A stretch of DNA of 55,705 bases from Carex sylvatica (lineage: Eukaryota > Streptophyta > Magnoliopsida > Poales > Cyperaceae), in contig CAXKVR010000245.1 of the NCBI GenBank assembly GCA_964058845.1, forward strand, positions 1 through 55,705, in the 5' to 3' direction. Made by a program: the position numbers and the translations under genes. The notes under the pieces were generated by a model. That model was not told the origin of the DNA, did no database searches, and saw nothing but the letters and a program-made list of their open reading frames with translations. Positions 11,465 to 21,573 of the stretch are shown in pieces (position 1 is the first letter of the stretch; each line of letters starts with the position of its first letter).

Positions 11465-11900
11465 TTAATAATATTCTCCTCTGATGATATCATTCAAACG
11501 CTTCACCTCCTAATTTTACTGGTCAACAATGACCTTGACCACATCTACTATGGATATAACACCAACTACTCTTTTGTCTATCACTGGTACATGTCTGATG
11601 TGCTTATCTGCTCTCATTATACAAACAAACATCTTATTATGTCAAAATCAAGAATTGATTTCACAAATTATAGTTTAAAAGTAGAAGCATATTGATCAAG
11701 GTAATCAATCACCTTAGTAGTTAATTATATGAATGTACTGACACTGCATACTAGTTTTACAGGGATTATATTAGTATGCAATTTTTTTTTTTACATATCA
11801 GCAAAAGAAATTGAAATGAGACTTTTTTTTTATGACTTGCCTGACATTAACTCCATTGCTTTAAGAATCTTTGTATCAGAATTGACGGTAAACAAGTTTG
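11465..11900 (-). pseudogene. CBS-domain protein (CBSX3-like) C-terminal fragment captured in the Mutator-like element
   Basis: On the minus strand, about 11841-11900 encodes FTVNSDTKILKAMELMS. It is followed by GCAAGT, which looks like a mutated GTAAGT donor or a GC donor. After an intron, 11465-11607 begins at a GAGCAG acceptor and reads DKHIRHVPVID, VVGVISIVDVVK and, after two in-frame stops, EVKRLNDIIRGEYY and a stop. This is the second CBS motif and tail seen in plant single CBS-pair proteins such as mitochondrial CBSX3, which bind adenosine nucleotides and regulate thioredoxins. The two stops and missing N-terminal half show it is non-functional. It lies opposite in strand to the APC10 fragment, so the two were probably acquired separately. 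Confidence 0.78.
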
Positions 11901-12224
11901 TTCTGTAATTGATGAAGAGCATTGAATAAATGAGAATTCATGAATTTATGAAAAAAAAAGTGCTTAAAAAGGATAATTGATATTTTTTTATGTCCTCAGA
12001 GTTTACCTCATCAGTCATAATTATATAAGCTATTTTAAATACTTATATAAATTTAGTTTTTCAATTACTTACTTTAACAAAACCTAAAAAAATTAACTAT
12101 TTTATTGTCTTTTATATTTTCTTCTTGGAACCAAATATTTCAAGAATTCAATTCATTTAAAAAAATAAGATCACATAAATTATTTGGACGTGACATTGTG
12201 AAATAAAAAAGAGAGATGAATTTG

Positions 12225-12452
12225 TTATATATCTCCATTCTATTATTAAGCACGTTGGGTGTCCGATCCGCCAACGACTACGTTTGAAAGATGAGATTTC
12301 AGATTTAATCTCAACCCTCCAATTACATAATTTGTCTTATTTGATTAAATACATATGTTTTATGTGTAGAAGTCTATATTTAGTTAGAAACATGTTTGCC
12401 ACCAACAACTACTTGACCAATTAATCGACCTAAATGACTATTTTTTACAACA
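12225..12452 (-). repeat. Fragment of the repeat at 37425-38490, next to a hAT-like right end
   Basis: The stretch from about 12225 to 12400 (TATATCTCCATTCT, CCGATCCGCCAACG, GTGTAGAAGTCTATATTTAG) is the inverse complement of about 38300-38490. It runs into the end of a hAT-type miniature element, ACTATTTTTTACAACACTG, ending near 12452. Both look truncated. Confidence 0.6.
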
Positions 12453-14457
12453 CTGCTTTGAATAATACACAATATTAGGTTTATCTCTTTTTAGTTTGTG
12501 CAAATATCATATAGAGTATAATAATAAAAAATATTTTTATTCGAATCAAACTTTTTTAATGATGCAAAATATCAGTTTTCTTATTTTGTGAAAATATCCT
12601 AATTTTAATTTTGAGATTCGTGCAGAAAAAATTGAATGGTCCAGATTTTGCACAAATATTCTCAAACTTTGATATATCTGAGTGGATGCAAATTCGAAAA
12701 AGCATAGAGATCCAAATTCAAATCCCCTAAAGGGCCCCAATGTTTCAGTTTTAATTTGGACCGTCCGATCTTCTATAACACAATATTAGAGGGTCGCTTG
12801 CGTTCCATCACAGACAGGATTGGTCCTAATTTATGATCAAACGGTCCAGATCTAAACTAAAAAATTGAGTTACTTTAGAGAAATGAACTTCTCAATCCCT
12901 GTAGATAAAAGTTGCCAATGGGATGTGATCCCACGGATTGCTGACGTGGCTATAGAATCCCGCCTTCTAGGGGCTCTTGTTTCGTTTAACCTCCAAATTT
13001 CAAATCTGACTTTCTTCCGTTTCTCTTCCACTCTGATCGGAACCTCAAATCCCCCACCAAAACACGAAATGGAATTGACATCGTCTCAAATTCTTTGATC
13101 GGAATGTAATCAACGACGAGAAATGATTTCGCTCAACACGATTTGGATGGAAATTTTCGCCCCAAAATATTCTCGTCAAAATTGATGAGATTCGACAGGA
13201 ATTGATTTGGTAAAAACTATTTTTTCTTTTTCCTTCTCGCGATACCCTTGTCTTGCAATCTTTCGCTCTTCTACCAGTTTTCAATCATAGCCAATGAGGA
13301 GGAAGAAGAGGGAGGGGGTCACCAGTGCGATTCAAACTTCAAGATCGCATGAGAACCTTCTAACCAGCTGGTATTGTTTTGTTAACCAGGTAGGAAATAC
13401 TACTTCTAAGGTTTCTTATCCCTTAATATTTCTATTTAATTGATCAATCAGTGTCATTTACTTATGAATTTTTGTGATTTTAGAAAAATGATAAATGATT
13501 TTAAAGGTTATAGACTATTCATTGTCATTTTTAGGGTTTCCCATCTTATTACCTACTGGTACATTTAAGGGCGGATGAAGAATTTTGATCAGGATAGGAC
13601 AATAAATTATTGAATCAGATTTAAATAGAGAGAGCATACTTGTATGGTAATTAGCAAGTCATCATACTTGTATGGTAACTAGATCATCTTTTGCTAGAGA
13701 GTTGTAACTAGATATCTCACATTGTCAGCTTATCTAAAGCTGGGTCAATTTTTTTTTCAATATCTATTCAGAATGCGGTGAGTCAGTATTATTATGATTT
13801 AAGATTTGTGCAGAAAGAATTTGAATGGCCCAGATTTTCCACAGATCAACTCAATGTCAAAGCATAATAATATACAAAACTTTGACATGGAGCTCAGATT
13901 GTCTCAGACGATGTGAATTCATTTTTTATGTCCAGGTGCTCCATGTCAAAGTTTAGAGCACATAAGAATTTTCAGTGGGTCTTAACTTCTCCAATGTTCT
14001 TCCCTAGTTTTTTTTGTTGCAGTTCTTGAACCATTCTTTACAAAGGTACAATTCGTTAGTACTATAGCTCTTAATACATGTAATTTCTCAGTCCATTTTA
14101 TACTCGTTGAATGAAGTGCCTGAACTTTCATGTACCAAGTTGTGTTTTATCCATTATTCTCTTTGTTTATGCCTTGTAATGGCGTGTGTGATGAACCCCT
14201 TTCAGTTACAGGTTACTGGTATGGTTCTTTACCAGCGTGAAGAACTTAGTAAAATTGTGAAGTTGTTGAATTTTCTAGTAGTCTTTGTTTACTGGTACGG
14301 TTTTTGCAATGACACTATTACTATTTGAAAAATAAATATCTAATTAGTTCACCAAATCATTTCTATTACCTGTACAAGAGCAATAATTGAATTTATGATT
14401 TGTTTGTCAGATATGTATTTTGTGGCCTAACATGGCCTTCCCTCATGTGGTCTTTAC

Positions 14458-15098
14458 AGATGGCAGAGATGAGATCAGGTGGAATGGGGTAATACTGGTG
14501 CTTACTCTTCTATTTCGATATATGAAGTTTTAATGGGGGTGGAAGGATAAAGTGGCATTTTGGAGTGTGTTGGTCTTGTAGAATTCCTCCTACAGTTCGT
14601 ACATTTGCCAATATATTGTTGCACGAAAAAATTCTAACACATGAAAAGATGTTGGTAAGAAAGATTCCATGTTCATTGGATTGTGTATTGTGTCGGGCTT
14701 GCTCATTTGAGACAGCGCTTCACTTACTGTTTCTTTGTCTGTACATTGTGTGGTTTGACAAATAATCTCACAAGGGCATGGCTATAATTTAATGACACCA
14801 TGGGGTACTCTTCCAGAGGTATGGTGTAAGTAATGGAATTTTATAAAAGCTCAGGGGGTTATTGGTAAAAGGAAGTACGCGGCTGTCTTCCTATGTGTTT
14901 GCTGGCACGTCTGGAAGCAAATGAATAGTGTGGTATTTGGAGGAAATAGCCCGGAACCGGTTGCATTGGCAAACCAAATTATGGGAGAATTATGTGTAGT
15001 TTTGATGTAAAATGATATTGGAGTAAGGATGCGGATGTACAACTTTTTATTGCAATATATTCAACCTGGCAGCACCTGTCAAGCATTTAAAAAAAAAT
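14458..15098 (+). pseudogene. LINE ORF2 C-terminus (reverse-transcriptase zinc-binding domain), decayed
   Basis: Read across frames, the translation gives TDGRDEIRWNG, then YSSISIYEVLMG, then RIPPTVRTFANILLHEKILT, then CVLCRACSFETALHLLFLC. This is the zf-RVT pattern at the end of plant L1-type LINE ORF2, including the C..C.....ET..HL..C zinc ligand region. Several frameshifts and stops follow. An A-rich tail near 15088 could be the LINE 3' end. It lies inside the Mutator-like element, either as a later insertion or as carried sequence. Confidence 0.75.
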
Positions 15099-15657
15099 AA
15101 CATAATACGAGTAAAAGCTAATTTTGGAAGGAAATTTAAATGCCAGGAAGGAAAACAAAAATATTATGCTGCACTTAAAAATAAGGTAATGGAGTTAATA
15201 TGAAACATAATTTGGGATAATATAACTTGTATTGATTTACCAGGCCATCTACACAAACATTTTAAGTATTTATAAAATTGATAACATGCCAGAACTGACA
15301 CCAAAAACCAATGCAAATATACTGTACTATAATGATACTGTATCATTGACAACCAATTAACGACAAATATATTTGGTTCATTGTTTCGCTATATCAACAT
15401 TTGAGGTTCGTATTTAGGTTTAAATTTGATTAGCACAGGCCTCTAATAAAAAACCAATATTAATTTCAAATCACAGCCATGGAATTCCATGAATAGAGGA
15501 TGAACACAAGTTCAACAAATAATTATAGGTGCAAATACATTTACAGGTCACCTGATTTTCCAGTACCTAGTTATTAGTTAGAACTAACATAATAAGAAAA
15601 TAGGAAAATAAAACACAAACATACAAATAAAAAAAAAATTTAAAAATGCAACAGGTT

Positions 15658-15897
15658 TTAAGTAATTGCTCTGTCCTCAGAAAATCTCGGGAGCTGGACT
15701 AGCGAATTGACACATGTCACCCCATCCATTCCCGTCCAGTCCTTGTTTGGATCAGTATCACCTCCACCACTATCTGTTACAGGAGCCACGTAGGATTGAA
15801 CTGTGAAATTATGCGTCAAGGCCGGCTCGGCATTTTGCACTTCAGTGGTGTCAGTGGGACTATCCAGGCTTTGACTATTGTCAGCAGGAGACATCAA
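15658..15897 (-). other. Uncharacterised 79-codon open frame inside the Mutator-like element
   Basis: The minus-strand frame starts MMSPADNSQSLDSPTDTTEV, is rich in acidic, serine and threonine residues, and ends in TAA. Its base composition is more GC-rich than the surrounding DNA, which hints at captured exon sequence. I recognise no domain and no clear splice partners. It may be chance. Confidence 0.25.
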
Positions 15898-16011
15898 AAA
15901 AACAAATGAAATACTATATTTTTTTTAAGGTTTGGAGGAGGGGACAGTACTTTTTTAGTAAATTTTGGCAATAAGTTCCAGCACACCAGGGTCTTCAAGG
16001 ATAACTATGAC

Positions 16012-16545
16012 CAGTGTTATAAAATGCAGTTTCTATGCGGTATGCGGAAGGTCACCGCATACCGCATATACGGTATGCGGCCGCATATGCGGATTTTTAT
16101 GCGGATTTATATATGCGGATTTTAAAATAAAAATTCATATATATTTTGAAGCATAATCTCACAACAGGAATAAGAATACACATGTTTGTAGATATAAAAA
16201 TACACAACAACAAGGTAATAAAAGCATATATATTTTAAAATCTACTAATTCAAAAGTTTTATAACAATAATTTTATGCGGATCATATGCGGTTCATATGC
16301 AGATCATATGCGGATAATATGCAGTATATGCGGTTCATATGCGGTTTATATGCGGTATATGGATCATATGCGGTTTATATGCGGATCATATGCGGTTCAT
16401 ATGCGGTTCATATGCGGATCATATGCGGTATATGCGGTTCATATGCGGTTCATATGCGAATCATATGCGGTATATGGCATATGCGGTTCATATGCGGTAT
16501 GCGGTCAAAATTATGCGGCCGCATAGACCGCATTTTGTTACACTG
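16012..16545. mobile_element. hAT-type MITE filled with a TATGCGG minisatellite
   Basis: The termini are CAGTGTTATAAAATGC on the left and the complement on the right (GCATTTTGTTACACTG). An 8-bp target duplication ACTATGAC lies at 16004-16011 and 16546-16553, as in the hAT superfamily. From 16275 to 16510 the interior is a run of about twenty 10- to 13-bp units of the form CATATGCGGTT / CATATGCGGAT. The open frames through this stretch are artefacts of the repeat. Confidence 0.92.
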
Positions 16546-17180
16546 ACTATGACAGTTTGAATAATCGCCTCCTGCAGTAAAATTAAAATAAATTTAACAA
16601 AAGGTTATCAAATTTACTATTCCTCAAGTCAGTGAGAATTGCGACATCACAACAGATACCAAACAAGAATTTTCAAGACACAATCTATAATCTATATTCT
16701 CACTAAAGTCTTTTAATATAAAAACTAAGATGCATACCTTCACAAGTCTTTATCCACAAAAGTGATGCATACAAAAATGAGATATATATTTGTTTAGTTC
16801 AGAAGTTCAGACTTAATTTAGATTCAGGAACTTCATAAAATAAGCACATTAATTCCTCTAAAAGGGTCAATTTGCTAGTAACCCAAAAATGTACAGAATA
16901 AGTCTTTTAAAGTTTGAAAATTTAACGAAAAAATCCTTAGAAAATTATAGCAGAATATATCAGAAAATCAAAATGCACTGGTAATATTCAGTTCCAGTAA
17001 ATTGTAAAGAGGTGACATAGGCTACACACAAAGGAAAACAATTTGGGTACAAATTTCAAAAGGAAAACAAGTTTCATAAGCAATCGAAGAAACATAGTGT
17101 GAGAGAACTAAATTTCAAAAGACCTACTTGAACCAAGAAGTCAATAATAAGATAATGTAGTCACTAATTTGTTACAAAAA

Positions 17181-18000
17181 TCAAGGCTGTACTTGTTCTA
17201 ATTCTGGTTCACTCAGTTTTACCTTATTGATCAGCTCTTGAATTACTGGATCTTTGACCCCATTGTTAATCAATTGCCTCTGTACAAACCAGCAAGTAGC
17301 TATTCCCTTTTGAGAAATGGTGCTACAAATCGACATCGCTGGCCCTCAAATAAAAGTAAGCTGTGAAAAGCTCAAGTTATTTTTTATTATTCTTTTATTT
17401 TTGGGTGTGAGATCAGCATGCTAGCTATATCCAAGAGACTTAAAAAATAGTATTCATGAATTTGAAACCATACAATTTAGGGAGTATGTCCTCGTAGACA
17501 ATTGACGGCGTATTTGAAACCAGCACAATTTGATTAGGAAACAGATTTGAAATAGAAACGAACCATAGTAAAGACGCTTTCGTCTCTGGCGTGCTTAAGC
17601 ATATGAATTCCTCCCTGAAATTAAAATTGAAGAACAACAAAAGCAGATCATGTCAAAATCGTAATCTATACATATGGTAACGCTCAAATGTGAAATAAAG
17701 CCTCAATTGAACTTCAGTTCGGTGTAATTAGCCATTGATCATATACACTTTCATCAGCTAACAATGGTGTGAAAAACTAGGCCTAAAAATCCTACATATA
17801 AAATAGGTTACCTCTCAGCTAGAAAGCACAACGCCTTGTCGGAGCAGTGCCTCACTCTGACCTCCTTTAATCCACCATCGGACCACTCAGCAACCGATCG
17901 TATCATTGAATCAACCCGGCGTTGGAATGCCGGGGTCCACCACGCAGCAGCATCGGGTCGACTAGAGAGGGAGAGAGGCGTAGGAAGAAATTGCATCTGG
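17181..18000 (-). other. Coding-like segments near the right TIR, possibly a captured F-box/LRR-type gene piece
   Basis: On the minus strand, 17812 to about 18000 reads DAAAWWTPAFQRRVDSMI then SDGGLKEVRVRHCSDKALCF and LAER. It ends exactly at a GTAACC donor. The W....F.......I and LKEVRVRHCSDKAL patterns recall the start of leucine-rich repeats in SKIP19-like F-box proteins; that is a weak resemblance. Further minus-strand pieces with open frames lie at 17440-17620 and 17181-17340 (WFVQRQLINNGVKDPVIQEL). I could not join them into one gene. Unassigned sequence lies between them. Confidence 0.25.
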
Positions 18001-18050
18001 GTGCTTAAGAGATGGAGAAAGGCGTCGTGGGGGTCTCCTCTTGGGCGATC

Positions 18051-18314
18051 GACAATGGTGAAGGAGGCGGAGGCAGCAAGGACGAGAGAGAAGCGAAGGG
18101 AGAGGAGCAGGAAACGGAGACGAAGGGTAAGAAAATAAAAGTACAAAATGACTATTTTACCCTTTCTAAAAAAAATTCGGAATAAATTAACATCAGATGC
18201 AATTATTAAGCTATCTAATCTGAACCGTTCAATAGATGAAATCAACGATTGAGATTTCATTTTGATTTTGCTGCACTACAATCAAAATCACTTTGATGCA
18301 CTGTAGACATCCCC
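18051..18314 (-). repeat. Right terminal inverted repeat of the Mutator-like element
   Basis: It is the inverse partner of 7323-7598. Outer bases read, on the minus strand, GGGGATGTCTACAGTGCATC; inner shared blocks are AAGGGTAAAATAGTCA and ACCATTGTC. An open frame of 150 codons crosses it on the minus strand but follows the CT-rich leader-like sequence and is not a recognised protein. Confidence 0.88.
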
Positions 18315-18395
18315 TACCTTTTTTCCTTTAAGCGGAATAACAGGAAAAAATTCTGTAACCAATAAAAGGTTGGGTTACAACCCTGGTAACGAAAA

Positions 18396-18712
18396 TTCTC
18401 AACAATCTGAATCGTTCAACATTATTATTACATGAAAAAATATATTTGAAGACAAATTTTATATTTTTGAAAATTTTTTACTATTTTTTTTTGTATGTAA
18501 AAAATCACTACCTTGCGATGGTCAAAAAAATTTAGATCAAGTGATTTTTTATTATCTCAAAAAATAATAAAAATATTTTTAAAATATAAAATTTAATCAA
18601 CAAGTATATAATAATATTGAGCAATTGATTATTTAAATTTTAAAAACTGACATATTAATCTAATACACAGAAATCCATGCATTGTGCATTGCAATGCAAA
18701 GTAACATAGCCT
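18396..18712. mobile_element. Degenerate fold-back MITE at the right flank of the Mutator-like element
   Basis: Arms of the shared family meet near 18530-18545. The left arm reads AATCTGAATCGTTCAACATT; the right arm ends GCATTGCAATGCAAAGTAAC followed by ATAGCCT. This terminus matches the partial arm at 3594 in the opposite orientation. No clean target duplication was found. Confidence 0.6.
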
Positions 18713-19558
18713 CTCACTCAAATAATAAAATCAAAGGTTGACACATGTTTTCATCCAAAAGTTGTTGGAAATCCAAAACCCCGTATTGGTCCAATAGATG
18801 GGTCAGAAAAATACTCAAGCCCATAATACCAGCCCAATAATGAAGAAGCCGATGCATGAGCTAATATATATGCTATTGACTGATTTAGGTAAGAGTAGGT
18901 GTAGGAGCGAAATTGGGCCTGGGTACACATCAATTTGGTTGTTTGTTTTCCAAAAAAGTTCAACGAATTAGTCAACAACTCAATGATGACCCCAGATTCC
19001 TGGAGGAAATCTTATCTTTCGTTTGAAATCGTTTCTCAAGTTGTCAGTTAATGAACCAATCTTATCAGTCATTACAGCGGAGCGGTTTCATATATATATC
19101 GGACCTGTTTAGATGGAGGAATACAGCTAGCAGAACCAGAGAATAAGAATAGCGATGCCTAAATATTTGACGGAACTTTCACATTATTTCTGTAACAAAT
19201 TAATCTATTTTAATATTTTTGGAAACAGTACGCTACTCTACTCTGCTATTTTTCAGCCCGAATACTCGTTGAATGGTATTAAATATTAATATTTAAACCA
19301 TCAGGACTGATCATGTGGCAATAAGAATATAGAAAGAGAATTTTTTGTCTGGGCGTGCGTATTTCAACAAGATTCGCGTGCATTAGTGTCCAAATATCTT
19401 TGAAGAAACTAACATAAAGAGCTGTCTTTTGACTAGTTTATACTTTATACATCATACAAGTTGTAGCTAGTAGACAAACAACTCTAGGAGGGATTAGTAA
19501 TTATTAGTTTCTAATCCACACCTTATCCGGAAACTTTTAAGCGTATTTTCATTACTAA
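18713..19558. other. Intergenic stretch, no gene recognised
   Basis: A 75-codon minus-strand frame at 18751-18978 is the only longer open frame. It has a stretch (SIAYILAHASASSLLGWYYG) that looks like a membrane segment, but I could not assign it. The remainder is AT-rich without repeats that I can name. Confidence 0.5.
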
Positions 19559-19796
19559 CCTAAATTTTTATTAATACCACTCTCCAAAAAAATTATGGAG
19601 AATTCGAAAAATACCATAGTCTAAAAATGCAGTGTAATATACTGATATTTAGATTTTTGGAGTGCCTCCAATTCAATCTGCAGCTCTTCAAGAATGGAGT
19701 TGTTGATTGAATTGGAGGCTCTGGTATTTTTCGAATTTCTCAATTTCAGTAGTATTTTGATTTATTTTGTTTAAATGCTATTAATACACATTTTGA
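19559..19796. mobile_element. Mutator-like MITE, same family as 1286-1579
   Basis: The left end is CCTAAATTTTTATTAATACC and the right end is its approximate complement. A 9-bp target duplication CATTACTAA lies at 19550-19558 and 19797-19805. Interior blocks AATTCGAAAAATACCA and TGGTATTTTTCGAATT form the hairpin, with CTCCAATTCAATCTGC inside. Confidence 0.88.
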
Positions 19797-19805
19797 CATT
19801 ACTAA

Positions 19806-20338
19806 TCATAAAAAAATTGTTATTTTAATAATTTAGTTATTTTTATTTTATAATTTTAAATTTTGCTGGCATGACAAAAGACGTCTAAATTAGGAAAACA
19901 AAAAAGAGCAATCATTTTTTCTAATCTTGATAAGAAATCTCTAATCATATTTTGAATCTACAATATTTCACAGAGAGAATATTGTTTTGGTTATTTGATC
20001 AAATGTTGATTTTCAAAATAATTATAAAAAATTATGTGACATTTTAAGACAAATTACTAAATTAACAAATACTATAAATTACAAGTGACTCAGTCATAAT
20101 TTATAGTTTGTTTATCACTGCAGGACGCTCACTGCACTACACAAATTACCAATACATTTGTAGAGAGATTTTTAAGATTAAAGCTACACAATTTTCAAAC
20201 AATCAGACGATTAAAATGTTATCTTAGAACATATCGCATGACATAAAATTCTAAGTCTTAGAAGATTAACATCCGCTGTTTTTTTAAGCGAAAAGTAGCA
20301 GAACCTGCTATTCCTTTTTCTCTTTATCTCTTTATTCA
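19806..20338. other. Intergenic stretch, no gene recognised
   Basis: AT-rich sequence with no open frame of interest. The segment 20270-20338 (AAAAGTAGCAGAACCTGCTA) resembles small pieces of the neighbouring miniature element. Confidence 0.5.
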
Positions 20339-20340
20339 GG

Positions 20341-20669
20341 GTGCGTTTGGATGCACTCTAGAATAGCGAGAATAGCTACTGTTGAGAATAGCAAATAAGA
20401 ATAGCATGGTAAGAGAATAGTGCTAACTCAAGCTATTCGAAATAGCTAAAATGTTGTTTGGATGCACTCTTTGGAATAGAGCCGCTATTCTTTGGATGCA
20501 TTCTTTGCAACAAATGCTATTCCTACTTTTTGTTGGAACAATGAGAATAACAAGAACAGCGCTATTCTCGCTGTTCCAAATAGCAATTGAGTATATTTGG
20601 ATGGATCAGAACAGCGCTATTCGAAATAGCTAACTATTCTCGCTATTCTCAGTACATCCAAACGCACTC
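20341..20669. mobile_element. MITE with GTGCGTTTGGATGCACTC termini
   Basis: The left end GTGCGTTTGGATGCACTCTA is mirrored by ACATCCAAACGCACTC on the right. The interior holds repeats of GAATAGC and GCTATTCTCGCTATTC. The end sequence is like the TTTGGATG termini common in plant Tourist/Harbinger and hAT miniature elements. The target duplication is ambiguous, so I do not assign a superfamily. Confidence 0.75.
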
Positions 20670-21039
20670 AATTACATACTTCTGAGAAGTAAAAAGTCTT
20701 CTAAGTACTTGAAAAATCGTTGTCATGCATGATGTGTACTTTTCTCTAACTATCTAGTGAAAGTTATTTTCAAATTTTGAATTGTATGTCTAAATCGAAT
20801 TAAATCCCTCACTGTGTCTCTGTAACTATTTCACCTAAAAAATCCGAATAAGACTGAAGGAGGATATATTATATAAGTCAACTCCCAAGTCCAAACCTTG
20901 CTCAATCAATGAAAGTTGTATTTTTAAAATAAATGGAATCATGGGCTGGTCTCCTACTACAACTCAGATTTTCTGTAGCCCAAGTTTTGTACACAACTTA
21001 GAGTCTCTCAGGAATTGGAGGATTGGCATAATTTTAAAT
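20670..21039. other. Intergenic stretch, nothing recognised
   Basis: AT-rich single-copy-looking sequence with no coding frame, dyad or terminal repeat that I can support. Confidence 0.5.
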
Positions 21040-21573
21040 TAGTGTTCTAAATAACGTGCTATAGCGACGCAATAGCATCACTATAGCATTTTCGGACCTT
21101 AAACGCTACGCTATGAGATAAAAGTGTGCTATTTTAGCTACGATCACTGTACCAGTAATAGCGGTCCGCTATTTGCGCTAAACGCTACGCGCTATAGCGC
21201 ACACTATGCTACATAGACTTTTATATAAGCCTAAACTGAAAATTTATTTTAAACATCATTTTTTTCAAGATTCAGATTTATTTTGTTTTTAGATAGAAAA
21301 AAAATAGATAATTTATTCCATGATGCCTAGGTTTTTTAATAGAAAAGAATAATAGTTTATGCCCTGGTGCTTAGGTTATTTGAATAAAAAAAGATAGATA
21401 GTTTATGATATTATTAGTGATATTTTGAATAGTATTTGGATTTTATACTGGTTAAATATGAATATTATAATTCCGTAATAAATTTTGTATTACTTATTGC
21501 TTTATGAGATTTTAGATAGTTTTTTTTTTGTAGTCTTTTCGCTATGACGCAATAATCGTTATTTAAAACTTTA
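21040..21573. mobile_element. hAT-like miniature element with TAGTGTTCTAAATAACG end
   Basis: The left terminus TAGTGTTCTAAATAACG is mirrored at the right by CGTTATTTAAAACTTTA. Flanks TTTTAAAT (21032-21039) and TTTTAAAC (21574-21581) agree at seven of eight bases, as expected for an old 8-bp duplication. The left half is packed with GCTATAGCG and CGCTAT dyads. A relative lies at 47370-47578. Confidence 0.72.

Larger units (their letters stand above)
7323..18314. mobile_element. Large Mutator-like element carrying host gene fragments (Pack-MULE type)
   Basis: The ends are GGGGTTGTCTACAGTGCA (left) and the complement of GGGGATGTCTACAGTGCA (right). The inverted homology runs about 270 bp inward. 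A 9-bp target duplication TACCTTTTT lies at 7314-7322 and 18315-18323. The other tandem copy keeps the empty site (TACCTTTTCC near 3325-3334). Long TIRs and a 9-bp TSD are the signature of the Mutator superfamily. The interior holds an APC10 fragment, a CBS-domain fragment, a LINE fragment, two fold-back elements and a hAT element. I recognise no MURA-type transposase, so it is probably non-autonomous. Stretches with nothing recognised are 8043-9215, 10788-11464, 12453-14457, 15099-15657 and 16546-17180. Confidence 0.9.

Noticed and set aside
16275..16560. Three overlapping open frames in all plus frames
   Set aside because: They are created by the TATGCGG minisatellite, which has no stop codons in these frames.
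17836..18138. 100-codon plus-strand frame rich in arginine
   Set aside because: It is antisense to the CT-rich inner part of the right TIR; composition explains it.
7323..18314. CACTA or hAT identity for the 11-kb element
   Set aside because: Ends are not CACTA, and the target duplication is 9 bp rather than 3 or 8; TIRs of about 270 bp fit the Mutator superfamily better.
18751..18978. 75-codon minus-strand frame with a membrane-like stretch, faintly like the last helix of CASP-like proteins
   Set aside because: The similarity is limited to small hydrophobic residues; no other exon of such a gene is nearby and no splice structure fits.
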